Assembly: GCA_016215025.1 (NCBI GenBank)
Contig: JACRMI010000114.1
Location: forward strand, 1 to 52,966
Direction of reading: 5' to 3'
Source: Chloroflexota bacterium
GTDB lineage: Bacteria; Chloroflexota; Anaerolineae; UBA4142
DNA: 52,966 nt
How positions within the stretch are numbered: the stretch's first letter is position 1; every line of letters begins with the position of its first letter. The position numbers and the translations under genes are program-made. This document shows positions 40,352 through 51,300 of the stretch, in pieces. The notes under the pieces are model-generated. The model made no database searches, was not told where the DNA came from, and worked only from the letters and a program-made list of their open reading frames with translations.

Positions 40352-43300
40352 GTGAACAGTGCACTTCAGCGGATTGCTGCGCTATCTCCGGAAAAACGTG
40401 CGTTGCTAATGATGCGGCTGAAACAAGGGCAAGTAAATCGCTCGCCCATCATTCCACATCGTACGAGAACAGAGCGTGCGCCGCTTTCCTTTGCGCAGCA
40501 ACGTCTATGGTTTATCGACCAACTCGAACCGAACAGTCCGCTTTATAACATCCCGGCGGCAGTGCGTCTGGCAGGCAAGCTGGATGTTACCGCACTCGAA
40601 CGAGCGCTGAATGAAATTGCGCGTCGGCACGAGTCGCTCGGCACGACGTTCCCGGCGGTGAACAATCAGCCCGTCCAGGTCATCGAAGCGAAACTTGGAT
40701 TGTCATTGCCGGTGGTAGATTTGCGCGCACTGCCAAATCGTCAGGCGCAAGCTATGCGCTTGGCTGAACAAGATGCGCGCCAATCCTTTGATCTTGCGCA
40801 CGGTCCGCTTGTGCGCGCGCAATTATTACGCCTCGCCGACGATGAACACATTCTACTCTTTGCGATGCACCATATCATTTCAGACGGTTGGTCGCTGGGT
40901 GTTCTGGTGCGCGAATTGGCGGCGCTCTACACCGCATTTGTTTTCCATCAATCTCCATCTTTACCGGATCTCCCCATTCAGTACGCCGACTTTGCGTGTT
41001 GGCAACGCGAGTATTTGCAAGGTGACGTACTAGAAGCGCAACTCGCCTACTGGAAGCAACAACTGGGAAGCGAGTTGCCCGTTCTGAATTTACCCACCGA
41101 TCGCCCACGCCCGGCAGTCCAGAAGAATCGCGGCGCGCAAATCACTTTTACTTTACCCGTTGATTTGGCGAATGCGCTGGTGACGCTCAGTCGCAACGAG
41201 GGCGTTACACTATTTATGACGTTGTTCACTGCCTTTCAGATACTCTTGCATCGCTACACTCACCAAAATGATATTTGCGTCGGCACGCCGATTGCCAACC
41301 GCAATCGCGCCGAAATCGAAAACTTGATCGGCTTTTTCGTCAATACGCTCGTTTTGCGCACGAACCTTGCGGGTGAGCCAAATTTTCGCGAGGTATTGCG
41401 GCGCGTGCGTGAAGTTGCAATGGGTGCATACGCGCATCAGGACTTGCCTTTCGAAATGCTGGTGGATGTTCTCCAACCGGAACGCACTTTGAGCCGCACG
41501 CCGCTATTTCAGGTAATGTTTGATTTACAAAGCTCTCCGTTGGCGGAGCTGCATCTGCCGGATCTGACCTTGAACTTGATAATGGTTGACCCCGGCATAT
41601 CCAAATTCGATCTCACGTGGCAAATGGAAGCCAGCGGGAACAGTCTAAGGGGACGCGTGGAGTACAGCACCGATTTGTTTGATCGCGCAACGATCGTGCG
41701 AATGGTTGGTCATTTTCAGACCTTACTCGAAGGGATTAGTGCCAATCCGGATCAGCCGATCAGGACATTGCCATTGCTAACCCAAGCCGAGCAATACCAA
41801 CTCTTGGTCGAATGGAACAATACCGCCGTTGATTTTCCACCTGAGCAGTGTATCCACCAATTATTTGAAACGCAGGCGTCGAAAACGCCCGATGCCGTTG
41901 CCATAGTCTATGACGGAGCTCAACTTACCTACGACGAGTTGAATCGACGAGCGAATCAACTGGCACGACACTTGCAAGTACTAGGTATCGGGCCCGATGT
42001 GTTGGTCGGCTTGTGCGTGGAACGCTCACCCAACTTGATCGTCGGCGCGCTTGGCACGCTCAAAGCCGGCGGCGCGTATGTGCCGATGGACGCGACCTAT
42101 CCACCCGAACGTTTGGCATTTATGCTGCAGGATTCGCGCGCCATTGTACTGCTGACCCAGGCGCGTGTACTGCGGAACTTGAAACCTGATATGATTCCTA
42201 GCTCGTGCCAAGTGATTTGCCTCGATACGGACTGGGACATTATTGCGCAGGAAAGCGACCAAGCGGTGGTCAGCCAGGCAACGTCGCAGAACCTGGCGTA
42301 CGTGATCTATACCTCTGGCAGCACCGGAGTTCCAAAAGGTGTTCAACTCGAGCACCAGGGCTTGGTCAATCTCGTCTCTTGGACTCGACGCACATTTCAG
42401 GTGTTGCAGACTGATCACGCCACCCAAAGCGCCGGACCGGGTTTCGATGCGTCGGTCTGGGAAGTTTGGTCGTACCTCGCAGCGGGCGCAAGTATCCATA
42501 TTCTGCCGGATGAGTTGCGCACCTCGCCTTCACAACTCAAAGACTGGCTGGTGTCGAATTCAATCACGATCACTTTTTTGCCAACACCCGTGGCAGAGAG
42601 TCTGCTTTCTCTTGACTGGACCACCGATTCGGCTCTGCGTATTTTACACACCGGAGGAGACAAACTGCATGGCTATCCTCCATCGTCGCGGCCCTTTACT
42701 CTGGTCAACAACTATGGGCCCACCGAAGATACTGTTGTTACGACTTCGGGGATTGTTCGACCAGTGCAGTCCGAGGTGCCACCTTCCATCGGCAAACCCA
42801 TCGATAATACCCAGGTCTATATTCTTGACGATCATTTGCAACCCGTCCCGATCGGCGTAGCTGGCGAGTTGTATATTGGCGGTATCGGCTTGGCGCGCGG
42901 TTATCTGAATCGTCCCGAATTGACGGCAGACAAGTTCGTCAATTACCAATTACCCATCGCCCATCGCCCATCGCCCATTCGTCTCTACAAAACCGGCGAT
43001 CTTGCGCGCTATCTTCCCGATGGAAACATTGAATTCCTGGGGCGAATTGATTTCCAAGTCAAGATTCGCGGATTCCGGGTCGAGCTGGGCGAGATCGAAA
43101 CTCAATTGCGCTTGCTTCCGACAGTCCACGATGCAGTTGTGATTGACCGAGACGATCCGCGTCTTAGGAAATATTTGGTCGCTTACATCGTGCCGCAAAT
43201 CGAGTCAACACCTCAAGTGGATGAACTGCGCTATATTCTCAAATCGAAACTGCCGAGCTATATGGTGCCAACAACGTTTGTGCTGTTGGATGCGCTCCCC

Positions 43301-46300
43301 CTCACACCAAACGGCAAAGTGGACCGGCGCGCGTTGCCTGCGCCGGATTTGACACACATTCGATCCAATGAAACGTGCGTTACACCGCGCACGCCGATAG
43401 AAGAACTGCTCGCCGGTATCTGGACGCAGGTGATCGGCGTTAACCAGGTTGGCGTCTACGACAACTTTTTTGAACTAGGCGGGCACTCACTCTTGGCAAC
43501 TCAATTGGTCTCGCGCGTACGCGATGCTTTTCAGATCGAGCTTCCTCTACGCGCTCTATTCGAATCACCAACGATTGCTGGGTTAGCGGACGTAATTGAG
43601 CAAGCACAGCGAACATCCAGTCCACCAATCAAGCCAATGCCGCGCATCGAAGATCAGCCCCTTTCATTCGCGCAGCAACGTCTGTGGTTCCTCGATCAAC
43701 TGGAGCCAAATAGCCCGCTGTACAACATTTCGGGCGCAATCCGCCTCAAGGGCTTGCTCAACCTTGCCGCGTTGGAGCAAAGCTTGAATGAAATCGTGCG
43801 TCGTCATGAATCATTGCGCACGACGATTGCGACAGTCGATGGCAAGCCCAGACAAGTGATCGCTTCATCGTTGATAGTGTCGCTGCCCGATACGGATTTA
43901 CAAGGATTGTCCATATCCGAGCGTGAGGCGGCAGCATTCCACATGGCAACTGAACAAGCTCGTCGTCCTTTCGATTTGGCGCAGGGTCCCTTGCTGCGCG
44001 CCCATTTGATGCGATTGGCAGAGGATGAGCACATTGCCGTGTTCACCATGCACCACATTATCTCTGATGGATGGTCGACGGGCGTGCTCTTGCGCGAGGT
44101 TGCCGAACTTTATCAAGCATTTTCTGAGGGGAAATCATCGCCATTGCCAGCGTTGTCTATCCAATACGCCGATTTTGCCGCGTGGCAGCGCGAGTGGATG
44201 CAAGGAACAGTCCTCGAAGATCAACTGGCGTATTGGAAGCAACAATTAGCTGGCGAATTGTCTGTCCTGAATTTACCGACAGACCGCCCTCGCTCAAAGA
44301 TTCAGACGAATCAAGGCGCGCGTTTCAACTTTGAACTTGGGGCAGATATGGCCCACGCGCTCAATGCGCTCTGTCGGCGAGAGAGCGTGACTTTGTTCAT
44401 GACGCTGCTCGCCGCATTTCAGACCTTGCTGTATCGATATTGTGGGCAAGAGGACATTCTGGTTGGCACGCCGATTGCCAACCGCAATCGCGCCGAAATC
44501 GAAGGGCTAATTGGCTTCTTCGTCAACACGCTGGTGCTGCGCGGAAATCTCTCCGGCGAACCGAGTTTTCGCGAGTTGCTCAAGCGTACACGCGAGACCG
44601 CGCTGGGCGCGTACGCACATCAAGACCTCCCGTTCGAGATGCTCGTGGATGCGTTGCAGCCCCAGCGCGATATGAGTCACAGCGCGTTGTTCCAAGTGAT
44701 GTTTGTACTTCAGAATGCGTCAGCACAGATATTCAATTTGCCAGGGCTAACCTGGAATTCACTGTCTCTGGATACCGGCACAGCTACATTCGATTTGACG
44801 CTACTCGCCGAAGAAGTACAGAGTGGGCTTGTTTGTTCATTTGAATATGCGACCGATTTGTTTGATGAGGCAACCATCGCGCGAATGGCGGGACATCTCC
44901 ACACACTGTTGAAAGCTATCATCGAAAATCCGGATCAGAGCATCGCCACCTTGCCGCTTTTGACCGACGCGGAACGACATCAATTGCTGATCGAGTGGAA
45001 CAACACGCAAGCCATTTATCCCGACACTTGCTGTGTTCATCAATTATTCCAAGCCCAGGTCGAACGCGCGCCGGACGCGATTGCGGCAGTCTTTCGAGAC
45101 GAGCAATTGTCCTATCACGCTTTGAATCAACGCGCGAATCAACTGGCGCGCTATCTCCAAAAATGTGGCGTTACTACGGAGACATTGGTTGGCATTTGCA
45201 TGGAACGCTCGGTAGAAATGTTAGTGGGGTTGCTCGGCATCCTCAAAGCCGGCGGCGCGTATGTGCCACTCGATCCCAACTATCCACGCGAACGATTGGA
45301 ATTTATGCTGGACGATTCGCGCGCGCCGCTGTTGCTGACTCAAACGCATCTTGCATCACGATTCACGCGCCAGATTCCATGCAAAATTATCTGTCTCGAC
45401 GTGGAAAGCGAGCGCATCTCCCAGGAAAGCAATGGAAATGTGGAGAGTGGTGTGACGCCTGAGAACCTGGCTTTTGTGATCTACACCTCTGGCTCAACCG
45501 GAAAACCCAAAGGCGTGGAGGTTCTGCATCGCGGAGTGGTGAATCACAATTGGGCAGTAGTGCAGCAATTTCGACTCGAACCGCGCGATCGTGTGCTGCA
45601 ATTCTCGACGATCAATTTTGATGCAGCGGCGGAAGAGATTTTTCCAACATTGCAAAGTGGCGCGACCCTCGTCTTGCGACCTGAAGGGTTGTTGACCGGG
45701 GAAGAATTGATACGGCTGATCGAAAAAGAAAATTTGACGGTTCTCGATCTACCGACAGCATACTGGCACGAATGGGTCTACGAATTATCGTTGTCGCCCC
45801 GACCTCTGCCGGCTTCATTGCGATTGGTCGTCGTCGGTGGCGAAAAAGTGATGGCAAGTCGTTTGGCGTTGTGGCAAAAATTTGCAGTCAAAGACATCAC
45901 CTGGATGAACACCTACGGTCCGACGGAGGGAACGATTATTGCGACGAGCTACACACCGGCGTTCGATGAGCCAGTGGGCGAAGTCCCCATTGGACGACCG
46001 ATTGCCAACACGCAAGCGTATGTGTTGGACTCGCATTTGCAACCCACGCCAATCAGCGTGCCGGGTGAATTGTGCATCGGTGGAGTGGGCGTGGCGCGTG
46101 GTTACCTTAATCGCCCGGAGTTGACTGCGGAGAAATTTATTTCGGTGGATAGTGGACGGTGGACGGTGAACACTCAGCCATCCACTCGCCTTTACAAAAC
46201 CGGTGATCTGGCGCGCTATCGTCCCGACGGCAATCTCGAATTCATGGGACGCGCGGATAACCAAGTCAAACTGCGTGGCTTTCGCATTGAGTTGGGCGAG

Positions 46301-48310
46301 ATTGAGACCGCCTTGACCCAGCATCCTGCGATTCGACAAGCGATCGTGATGTTGCGCGAAGACGAACCGAATGTAAAACGTTTGGTAGCGTATGTGGTGC
46401 TGACCGCTGATCGCGAACAGCCGACGCCAAATAAATCAATCAAAGTCTCATCAATCATCGGCGACTTGGGTGAATTTCTCAAAGAACGACTGCCCGATTA
46501 TATGATTCCTTCCGCATTCGTGGCGTTGGATGCATTGCCGGTCATGCCGAATGGCAAAGTGGATCGTCGCGCGTTGCCGGTACCGGAGATGACGCACTCT
46601 GAATCGCAAGCGGCTGATCTTGCGCCACGCAATCGCGTTGAAGAAATTCTCGCCGACATTTGGGCGCGCGTCCTTGGCGTGAAACAGGTTGGCATCCACG
46701 ACAATTTCTTTGAGTTGGGTGGCGATTCAATTTTGAGTATCCAAGTCGTCGCGCGGGCGAACCAAGCCGGGTTGCGGTTAACGCCCAAGCAATTATTTCA
46801 AGCCCCAACGGTCGCCGGGCTAGCCGCCATCGCGAGTACCGTGGAATCCATCGCCAAGCATTGCGAACAAGGGATAGTTACGGGAGCGCAATTACTCACG
46901 CCGATCCAACGCTGGTTTCTGGAGCAAAATTTTGTCGAGCTGCACCACTGGAATCAATCGGTGATGCTAACAGTGCGCGAAACATTGAATCACCAATGGC
47001 TTGAGGCAGCGATCCAGCAATTGCTGGTTCATCACGACGCATTGCGCTTGCGGTTTACACTCGATGAGGCGGGCTGGCAAGCAACGTACGCCGACCCAGA
47101 TACCGCAATCCCGTTCGAGTGGATTGACTTGGCAGGATTGAATGAGACAGAGCAGCAGAGGCGAATCGAAGCTCAAGCTGCGTTGTGTCAAGCGATGCTG
47201 AATTTACAAGCAGGCCCTCTTGTTCGGGTGACGTACTTTCACATGGGTGCCGGACGCGATCGTTTGCTATTCGTCAGTCATCACTTGGTTGTGGATACTG
47301 TCTCGTGGCGAATTTTGTTGGAGGATTTGCTGACCGTGTATGAGCAGTTAGCCCAAGCCCAGCCGGTTCAACTGCCGCCCAAGACGACTTCGTTCCAGTA
47401 CTGGTCGCAAAAGTTGACGGAGTATGCGCAGTCCAATGCAGTCCGGGACGAATTGAATTATTGGACGTCTATGTTTGGCGATCGCGATATTCGGTTGCCC
47501 AGAGACTATGCTGACAATGCGCAAGCGAATACGGAAGCATCGGCGCGAATGGTGGCTGAATCGCTCTGTGAGGAAGAGACCCGCGCATTGCTGCAAGAGA
47601 TTCCGACGGCGTTTGGCGCCGAGATCAATGACGCGCTATTGACGGCACTGGCGCAAACCTTCAGTCGATGGGCTGGGGCGCGTTCATTGCTCGTCGAATT
47701 GGAGGGGCACGGGCGTGAAGATTTGTTCGACGAGGTCGATGTGTCGCGCACCGTCGGTTGGTTTACGACAGTCTTTCCGGTTCGTTTGGAATTTTCTAGT
47801 CGTGGACTAGGCGAGGCATTGAAAGCAATCAAAGAACAACTGCGAACGATACCCAAGCATGGCATTGGCTATGGACTGTTACGCTACTTGAAACAGGATG
47901 AAACAAAAGAACGATTAGCAACTGCACTGCAAACTCAAGTTAGTTTCAATTACCTGGGACAGTTGGATCAAGCATTGCCTGAATCAGCACCCTTTGGACT
48001 TGCCCATGAGCCAATCGGCTTGGAACACAGCCCGCGCAATCGCCGTGCCCATTTGATCGAAATCAGCGCAAGCATTACGAGCGGACAGTTACGGATGGAA
48101 TGGACGTACAGCAAAAGGGCGCATCGACGAGAGACTATTGAACGGCTTGCGTCCGATTTTATCGAAACGCTGCGGTCGCTGATCGCGCTTTGTCGATCAC
48201 TCGAAACGGGCGTTTATACCCCTTCAGATTTTGGCGATGTGCAATTGAGCCAAGCTGAAATAGATGCCTTGATCGAAGAGACCAGCCCGGTAACAGGTGA
48301 AAAAAGATGA
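40352..48310 (+). CDS. Two-module NRPS: C-A-PCP-C-A-PCP-E
   Basis: This 2652-residue protein adds two residues. The GTG start has GGAG six bases upstream, and the N terminus (LSPEKRALLMMRLK) looks like a docking segment for the first protein. C1 has HHIISDGWS (about 173). A1 (about 500-1010) gives pocket residues D-A-W-F-H-G-N-V-V, which match the classical Leu code except for one position. PCP1 has LGGHSLLATQ (about 1046). C2 has HHIISDGWS (about 1234). A2 (about 1560-2090) gives D-A-E-D-V-G-T-I-I. PCP2 has LGGDSILSIQ (about 2126), the GGDS form typical before epimerases. The E domain (about 2180-2620) has HHLVVDTVSW, EGHGRE and SRTVGWFT. The end YTPSDFGD...LSQAEIDALIEE resembles a COM donor. 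Confidence 0.95.
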   Translation: MNSALQRIAALSPEKRALLMMRLKQGQVNRSPIIPHRTRTERAPLSFAQQRLWFIDQLEPNSPLYNIPAAVRLAGKLDVTALERALNEIARRHESLGTTFPAVNNQPVQVIEAKLGLSLPVVDLRALPNRQAQAMRLAEQDARQSFDLAHGPLVRAQLLRLADDEHILLFAMHHIISDGWSLGVLVRELAALYTAFVFHQSPSLPDLPIQYADFACWQREYLQGDVLEAQLAYWKQQLGSELPVLNLPTDRPRPAVQKNRGAQITFTLPVDLANALVTLSRNEGVTLFMTLFTAFQILLHRYTHQNDICVGTPIANRNRAEIENLIGFFVNTLVLRTNLAGEPNFREVLRRVREVAMGAYAHQDLPFEMLVDVLQPERTLSRTPLFQVMFDLQSSPLAELHLPDLTLNLIMVDPGISKFDLTWQMEASGNSLRGRVEYSTDLFDRATIVRMVGHFQTLLEGISANPDQPIRTLPLLTQAEQYQLLVEWNNTAVDFPPEQCIHQLFETQASKTPDAVAIVYDGAQLTYDELNRRANQLARHLQVLGIGPDVLVGLCVERSPNLIVGALGTLKAGGAYVPMDATYPPERLAFMLQDSRAIVLLTQARVLRNLKPDMIPSSCQVICLDTDWDIIAQESDQAVVSQATSQNLAYVIYTSGSTGVPKGVQLEHQGLVNLVSWTRRTFQVLQTDHATQSAGPGFDASVWEVWSYLAAGASIHILPDELRTSPSQLKDWLVSNSITITFLPTPVAESLLSLDWTTDSALRILHTGGDKLHGYPPSSRPFTLVNNYGPTEDTVVTTSGIVRPVQSEVPPSIGKPIDNTQVYILDDHLQPVPIGVAGELYIGGIGLARGYLNRPELTADKFVNYQLPIAHRPSPIRLYKTGDLARYLPDGNIEFLGRIDFQVKIRGFRVELGEIETQLRLLPTVHDAVVIDRDDPRLRKYLVAYIVPQIESTPQVDELRYILKSKLPSYMVPTTFVLLDALPLTPNGKVDRRALPAPDLTHIRSNETCVTPRTPIEELLAGIWTQVIGVNQVGVYDNFFELGGHSLLATQLVSRVRDAFQIELPLRALFESPTIAGLADVIEQAQRTSSPPIKPMPRIEDQPLSFAQQRLWFLDQLEPNSPLYNISGAIRLKGLLNLAALEQSLNEIVRRHESLRTTIATVDGKPRQVIASSLIVSLPDTDLQGLSISEREAAAFHMATEQARRPFDLAQGPLLRAHLMRLAEDEHIAVFTMHHIISDGWSTGVLLREVAELYQAFSEGKSSPLPALSIQYADFAAWQREWMQGTVLEDQLAYWKQQLAGELSVLNLPTDRPRSKIQTNQGARFNFELGADMAHALNALCRRESVTLFMTLLAAFQTLLYRYCGQEDILVGTPIANRNRAEIEGLIGFFVNTLVLRGNLSGEPSFRELLKRTRETALGAYAHQDLPFEMLVDALQPQRDMSHSALFQVMFVLQNASAQIFNLPGLTWNSLSLDTGTATFDLTLLAEEVQSGLVCSFEYATDLFDEATIARMAGHLHTLLKAIIENPDQSIATLPLLTDAERHQLLIEWNNTQAIYPDTCCVHQLFQAQVERAPDAIAAVFRDEQLSYHALNQRANQLARYLQKCGVTTETLVGICMERSVEMLVGLLGILKAGGAYVPLDPNYPRERLEFMLDDSRAPLLLTQTHLASRFTRQIPCKIICLDVESERISQESNGNVESGVTPENLAFVIYTSGSTGKPKGVEVLHRGVVNHNWAVVQQFRLEPRDRVLQFSTINFDAAAEEIFPTLQSGATLVLRPEGLLTGEELIRLIEKENLTVLDLPTAYWHEWVYELSLSPRPLPASLRLVVVGGEKVMASRLALWQKFAVKDITWMNTYGPTEGTIIATSYTPAFDEPVGEVPIGRPIANTQAYVLDSHLQPTPISVPGELCIGGVGVARGYLNRPELTAEKFISVDSGRWTVNTQPSTRLYKTGDLARYRPDGNLEFMGRADNQVKLRGFRIELGEIETALTQHPAIRQAIVMLREDEPNVKRLVAYVVLTADREQPTPNKSIKVSSIIGDLGEFLKERLPDYMIPSAFVALDALPVMPNGKVDRRALPVPEMTHSESQAADLAPRNRVEEILADIWARVLGVKQVGIHDNFFELGGDSILSIQVVARANQAGLRLTPKQLFQAPTVAGLAAIASTVESIAKHCEQGIVTGAQLLTPIQRWFLEQNFVELHHWNQSVMLTVRETLNHQWLEAAIQQLLVHHDALRLRFTLDEAGWQATYADPDTAIPFEWIDLAGLNETEQQRRIEAQAALCQAMLNLQAGPLVRVTYFHMGAGRDRLLFVSHHLVVDTVSWRILLEDLLTVYEQLAQAQPVQLPPKTTSFQYWSQKLTEYAQSNAVRDELNYWTSMFGDRDIRLPRDYADNAQANTEASARMVAESLCEEETRALLQEIPTAFGAEINDALLTALAQTFSRWAGARSLLVELEGHGREDLFDEVDVSRTVGWFTTVFPVRLEFSSRGLGEALKAIKEQLRTIPKHGIGYGLLRYLKQDETKERLATALQTQVSFNYLGQLDQALPESAPFGLAHEPIGLEHSPRNRRAHLIEISASITSGQLRMEWTYSKRAHRRETIERLASDFIETLRSLIALCRSLETGVYTPSDFGDVQLSQAEIDALIEETSPVTGEKR
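42941..42975. repeat. 7-bp tandem repeat inside NRPS A domain (first module of the second protein)
   Basis: Five units: aattacc, aattacc, catcgcc, catcgcc, catcgcc, then a degenerate cattcgt. It encodes the loop NYQLPIAHRPSPIR between TADKF and LYKTGDL of the Leu-like adenylation domain. The array length (35 bp) is not a multiple of three. Confidence 0.85.
46144..46171. repeat. 7-bp tandem repeat inside NRPS A domain (second module of the second protein)
   Basis: Four units: ggtggat, agtggac, ggtggac, ggtgaac. It lies at the same loop, between TAEKF and LYKTGDL, as the arrays at 42941 and 50785, but has a different repeat sequence. Confidence 0.75.
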
Positions 48311-51300
48311 GCAAGCGAAACATCGAAGCAATTTATTCCTTATCACCCATGCAGCAAGGCATGCTCTTTCACAGCTTGTACGCGCCCGAGTCCGGCGTGT
48401 ATGTGGAGCAAACAGTCTGTACCTTGGAAGGCGACTTGGATGTTCCCTCTTTCGAACGTGCTTGGAAATATGTCACGGAGCGGCATCCTATCTTGAGAAC
48501 GGCGTTTGCCTGGAAACGACTCGACAAGACATTTCAGGTAGTGCACCGCGAGGTTCATCTTCCGTTCGAGCAACACGATTGGCGCGGACTGTCTGCCGTC
48601 GAGCAGGCGAGCCGCTTGGAAGATTTTTTGCAAGTCGATCGGCGGCGCGGCTTTGATGTATCTAAAGCGCCTTTGATGCGCTTGGCATTGATACGCACGA
48701 CCGAAGAAAGTTGGCGATTTGTGTGGACGAATCATCATGCATTGCTCGACGGCTGGTCGCTGCCTTTGCTCCTCAAACAGGTCCTAGTTTGCTACGATGC
48801 CTATCGTCAATCCCAATCTGTTTCGCTCGAATCGGTACGCCCTTACCGCGATTATATTTCCTGGCTGCAAAAGCAAGACCAATCCCAAGCCAGGTTATTT
48901 TGGCGGAAAACCCTCGCGGGCTTTACCGCGCCGACGCCGCTCGTTGTGGATCGACCCGCCCAAAACACGGCAGACCAAGAAGCGCGATCCGCTGAACTAG
49001 AGACGCGCTTATCGGCGGCGACCACAGCAACGCTGCAATCCCTCGCGCGACAGCATCAATTGACGATGAACACCCTAGTCCAGGGTGCGTGGGCGATTCT
49101 GCTCAATCGTTATAGCAGTGAAGAGGATATTGTCTTTGGCGCAACCGTGTCCGGTCGTCCCGCCGATTTGCCTGGCTCTGAGTCCATGCTGGGTTTGTTT
49201 ATCAACACCTTGCCGGTGCGCGTGCGCGTGCGTTCTGATGCGTTGGTCGTGCCATGGCTAAAAGAATTGCAGGCACAGCAAGTCGAATTGCGGCAGTTCG
49301 AGTACAGCCCGCTGGTACAAATTCAGAGCTGGAGCGATGTGCCGCGCGGCTTGCCCTTGTTCGATAGCATTCTAGTTTTTGAAAACTATCCGATGGATGC
49401 TTTTCTCCAGATAACCAAGTCTCTGCGGATCCGCGATGTGCGTTCTATCGAGCAAACCAATTATCCGCTCACAGTCGTTTCGGGACCGGGCGAAGAATTG
49501 GTGCTCAAGATTTCGTACGACGAGCGCCGTTTTGACGCCAAGACGATTACGCGGATGCTGGGACATCTAAAGACTCTGCTCGAAGAATTCGCGGCACATC
49601 CGGAAGCTTCTATCGGCAGACTTGACTTGCTCACGCCGGCGGAGCAACAGCAAATACTCATCAAATGGAACGATACGGCGGCTGACTATCCGCACGACCG
49701 GTGTATTCATCAACTTGTCGAAGCGCAAGCCGAGCAGACACCTGACGCGATTGCTGTCACTTTTGAAGACAAGTTCCTCACCTATCGCGAATTGAACGCC
49801 CGCGCGAATCAGTTGGCGCGCTATTTGCAAAAAATGGGTGTATGTCCGGAAACGCTGGTCGGCATCTGCGTCGAACGTTCGCTCGAAATGATCGTCGGCA
49901 TCCTGGGAATCTCGAAAGCAGGCGGCGCATACGTACCACTCGATCCGACGTACCCACCGGAGCGTTTGGCATTCATGCTCACCGATTCCCAAGTGTCGGT
50001 GTTGTTGACCCAGGCGCATCTCGTATCACACTTGACACATCACGCGCTGCGTTCGGTCGTCTGTCTTGATTCGGACTGGGAAACCCTTGTACAGGAAGAC
50101 ACTGTCAATCTCACGAGCGCGGTCACGCCGGAAAATCTCGCCTACGTCATCTACACGTCTGGCTCGACGGGCAAGCCGAAAGGCGTCATGTTGATGCATC
50201 GCGGCGTGTGCAATTTCGCATCTGCGTACGTCCGCGAGTTACACATCACGTCCGACAGCCGCATGTTACAGTTTGCCTCACTTTGTTTTGATGCCTCCGT
50301 GGCGGAAATCTTTTCGGCGCTGATCGGCGGAGCGCGGTTGTATTTGGCGCGTCAAGAAACGCTTACCTCGCCAATCGACTTGCAGCGCCTGCTACAAAGT
50401 GAAGCGATCACTCACGCGATTTTGCCGCCCGCGATGCTAGGGATTCTCTCGAATGACGATTTGCCAGCGCTGCAGGCGCTCATCTCTGCCGGTGAGGCGT
50501 GCGCGCCGGAGATTGCAGCTCGCTGGAAGCCGGGACGACAGTTTTTCAATGGCTATGGACCTACCGAAGCCACCGTGGGACCAACGTTGTATCGCGTTGA
50601 CGATCTCAATGAATTTAAAGCGAGCGTGCCAATCGGTCGTCCGATAGCGAACATGCAATGCTGCGTCTTGGATGCGCACATGCGTCCCGTGCCGGTGGGC
50701 GTGCCCGGCGAGTTGCACATCGGCGGCGTGGGTTTAGCGCGCGGTTATCTCAATCGTCCCGAACTCACGGCAAACAAGTTCGTGAATTACCAATTACCCA
50801 TTACCAATTGCCAATCGCCAATTCGTCTTTACAAAACCGGTGATCTCGTGCGCTATTGCGACGATGGCAACCTGGAATTCCTGGGGCGATTAGACGATCA
50901 AGTTAAGGTGCGCGGTTTTCGCATCGAGTTGGGAGAGATCGAAGCAGCGCTAGCACAACACGCACAGGTGCGCGAGGTAGCGGTAGTGGCACGCGAAGAT
51001 ATTCCGAATGACCGGCGACTGGTGGCGTATGTAGCGCAGACGGACGACGGACAACCGCTAGCGGTCGATACGTTGCGCGAATTTCTGCGTACGCGACTCC
51101 CCAGCCACATGATTCCGTCGGCATTCGTCATGCTGGCGCAATTGCCCCGCTTGCCCAATGGCAAGGTGGATCGTCGGACATTGCCGATGCCCGAACAAAC
51201 CGATTGGGGAATAACAAGTCAATATGTTGCGCCGCGCATGCCGACGGAGGAGATTCTGGCAGGTATTTGGGCGCAGGTATTGAACGTGGAACGCATCGGC

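Noticed and set aside
42941..42975. Possible CRISPR-like repeats in the NRPS region
   Set aside because: The units are 7 bp long with no spacers and lie in frame within an adenylation domain, so they are short tandem repeats, not a CRISPR array. No array was seen elsewhere.
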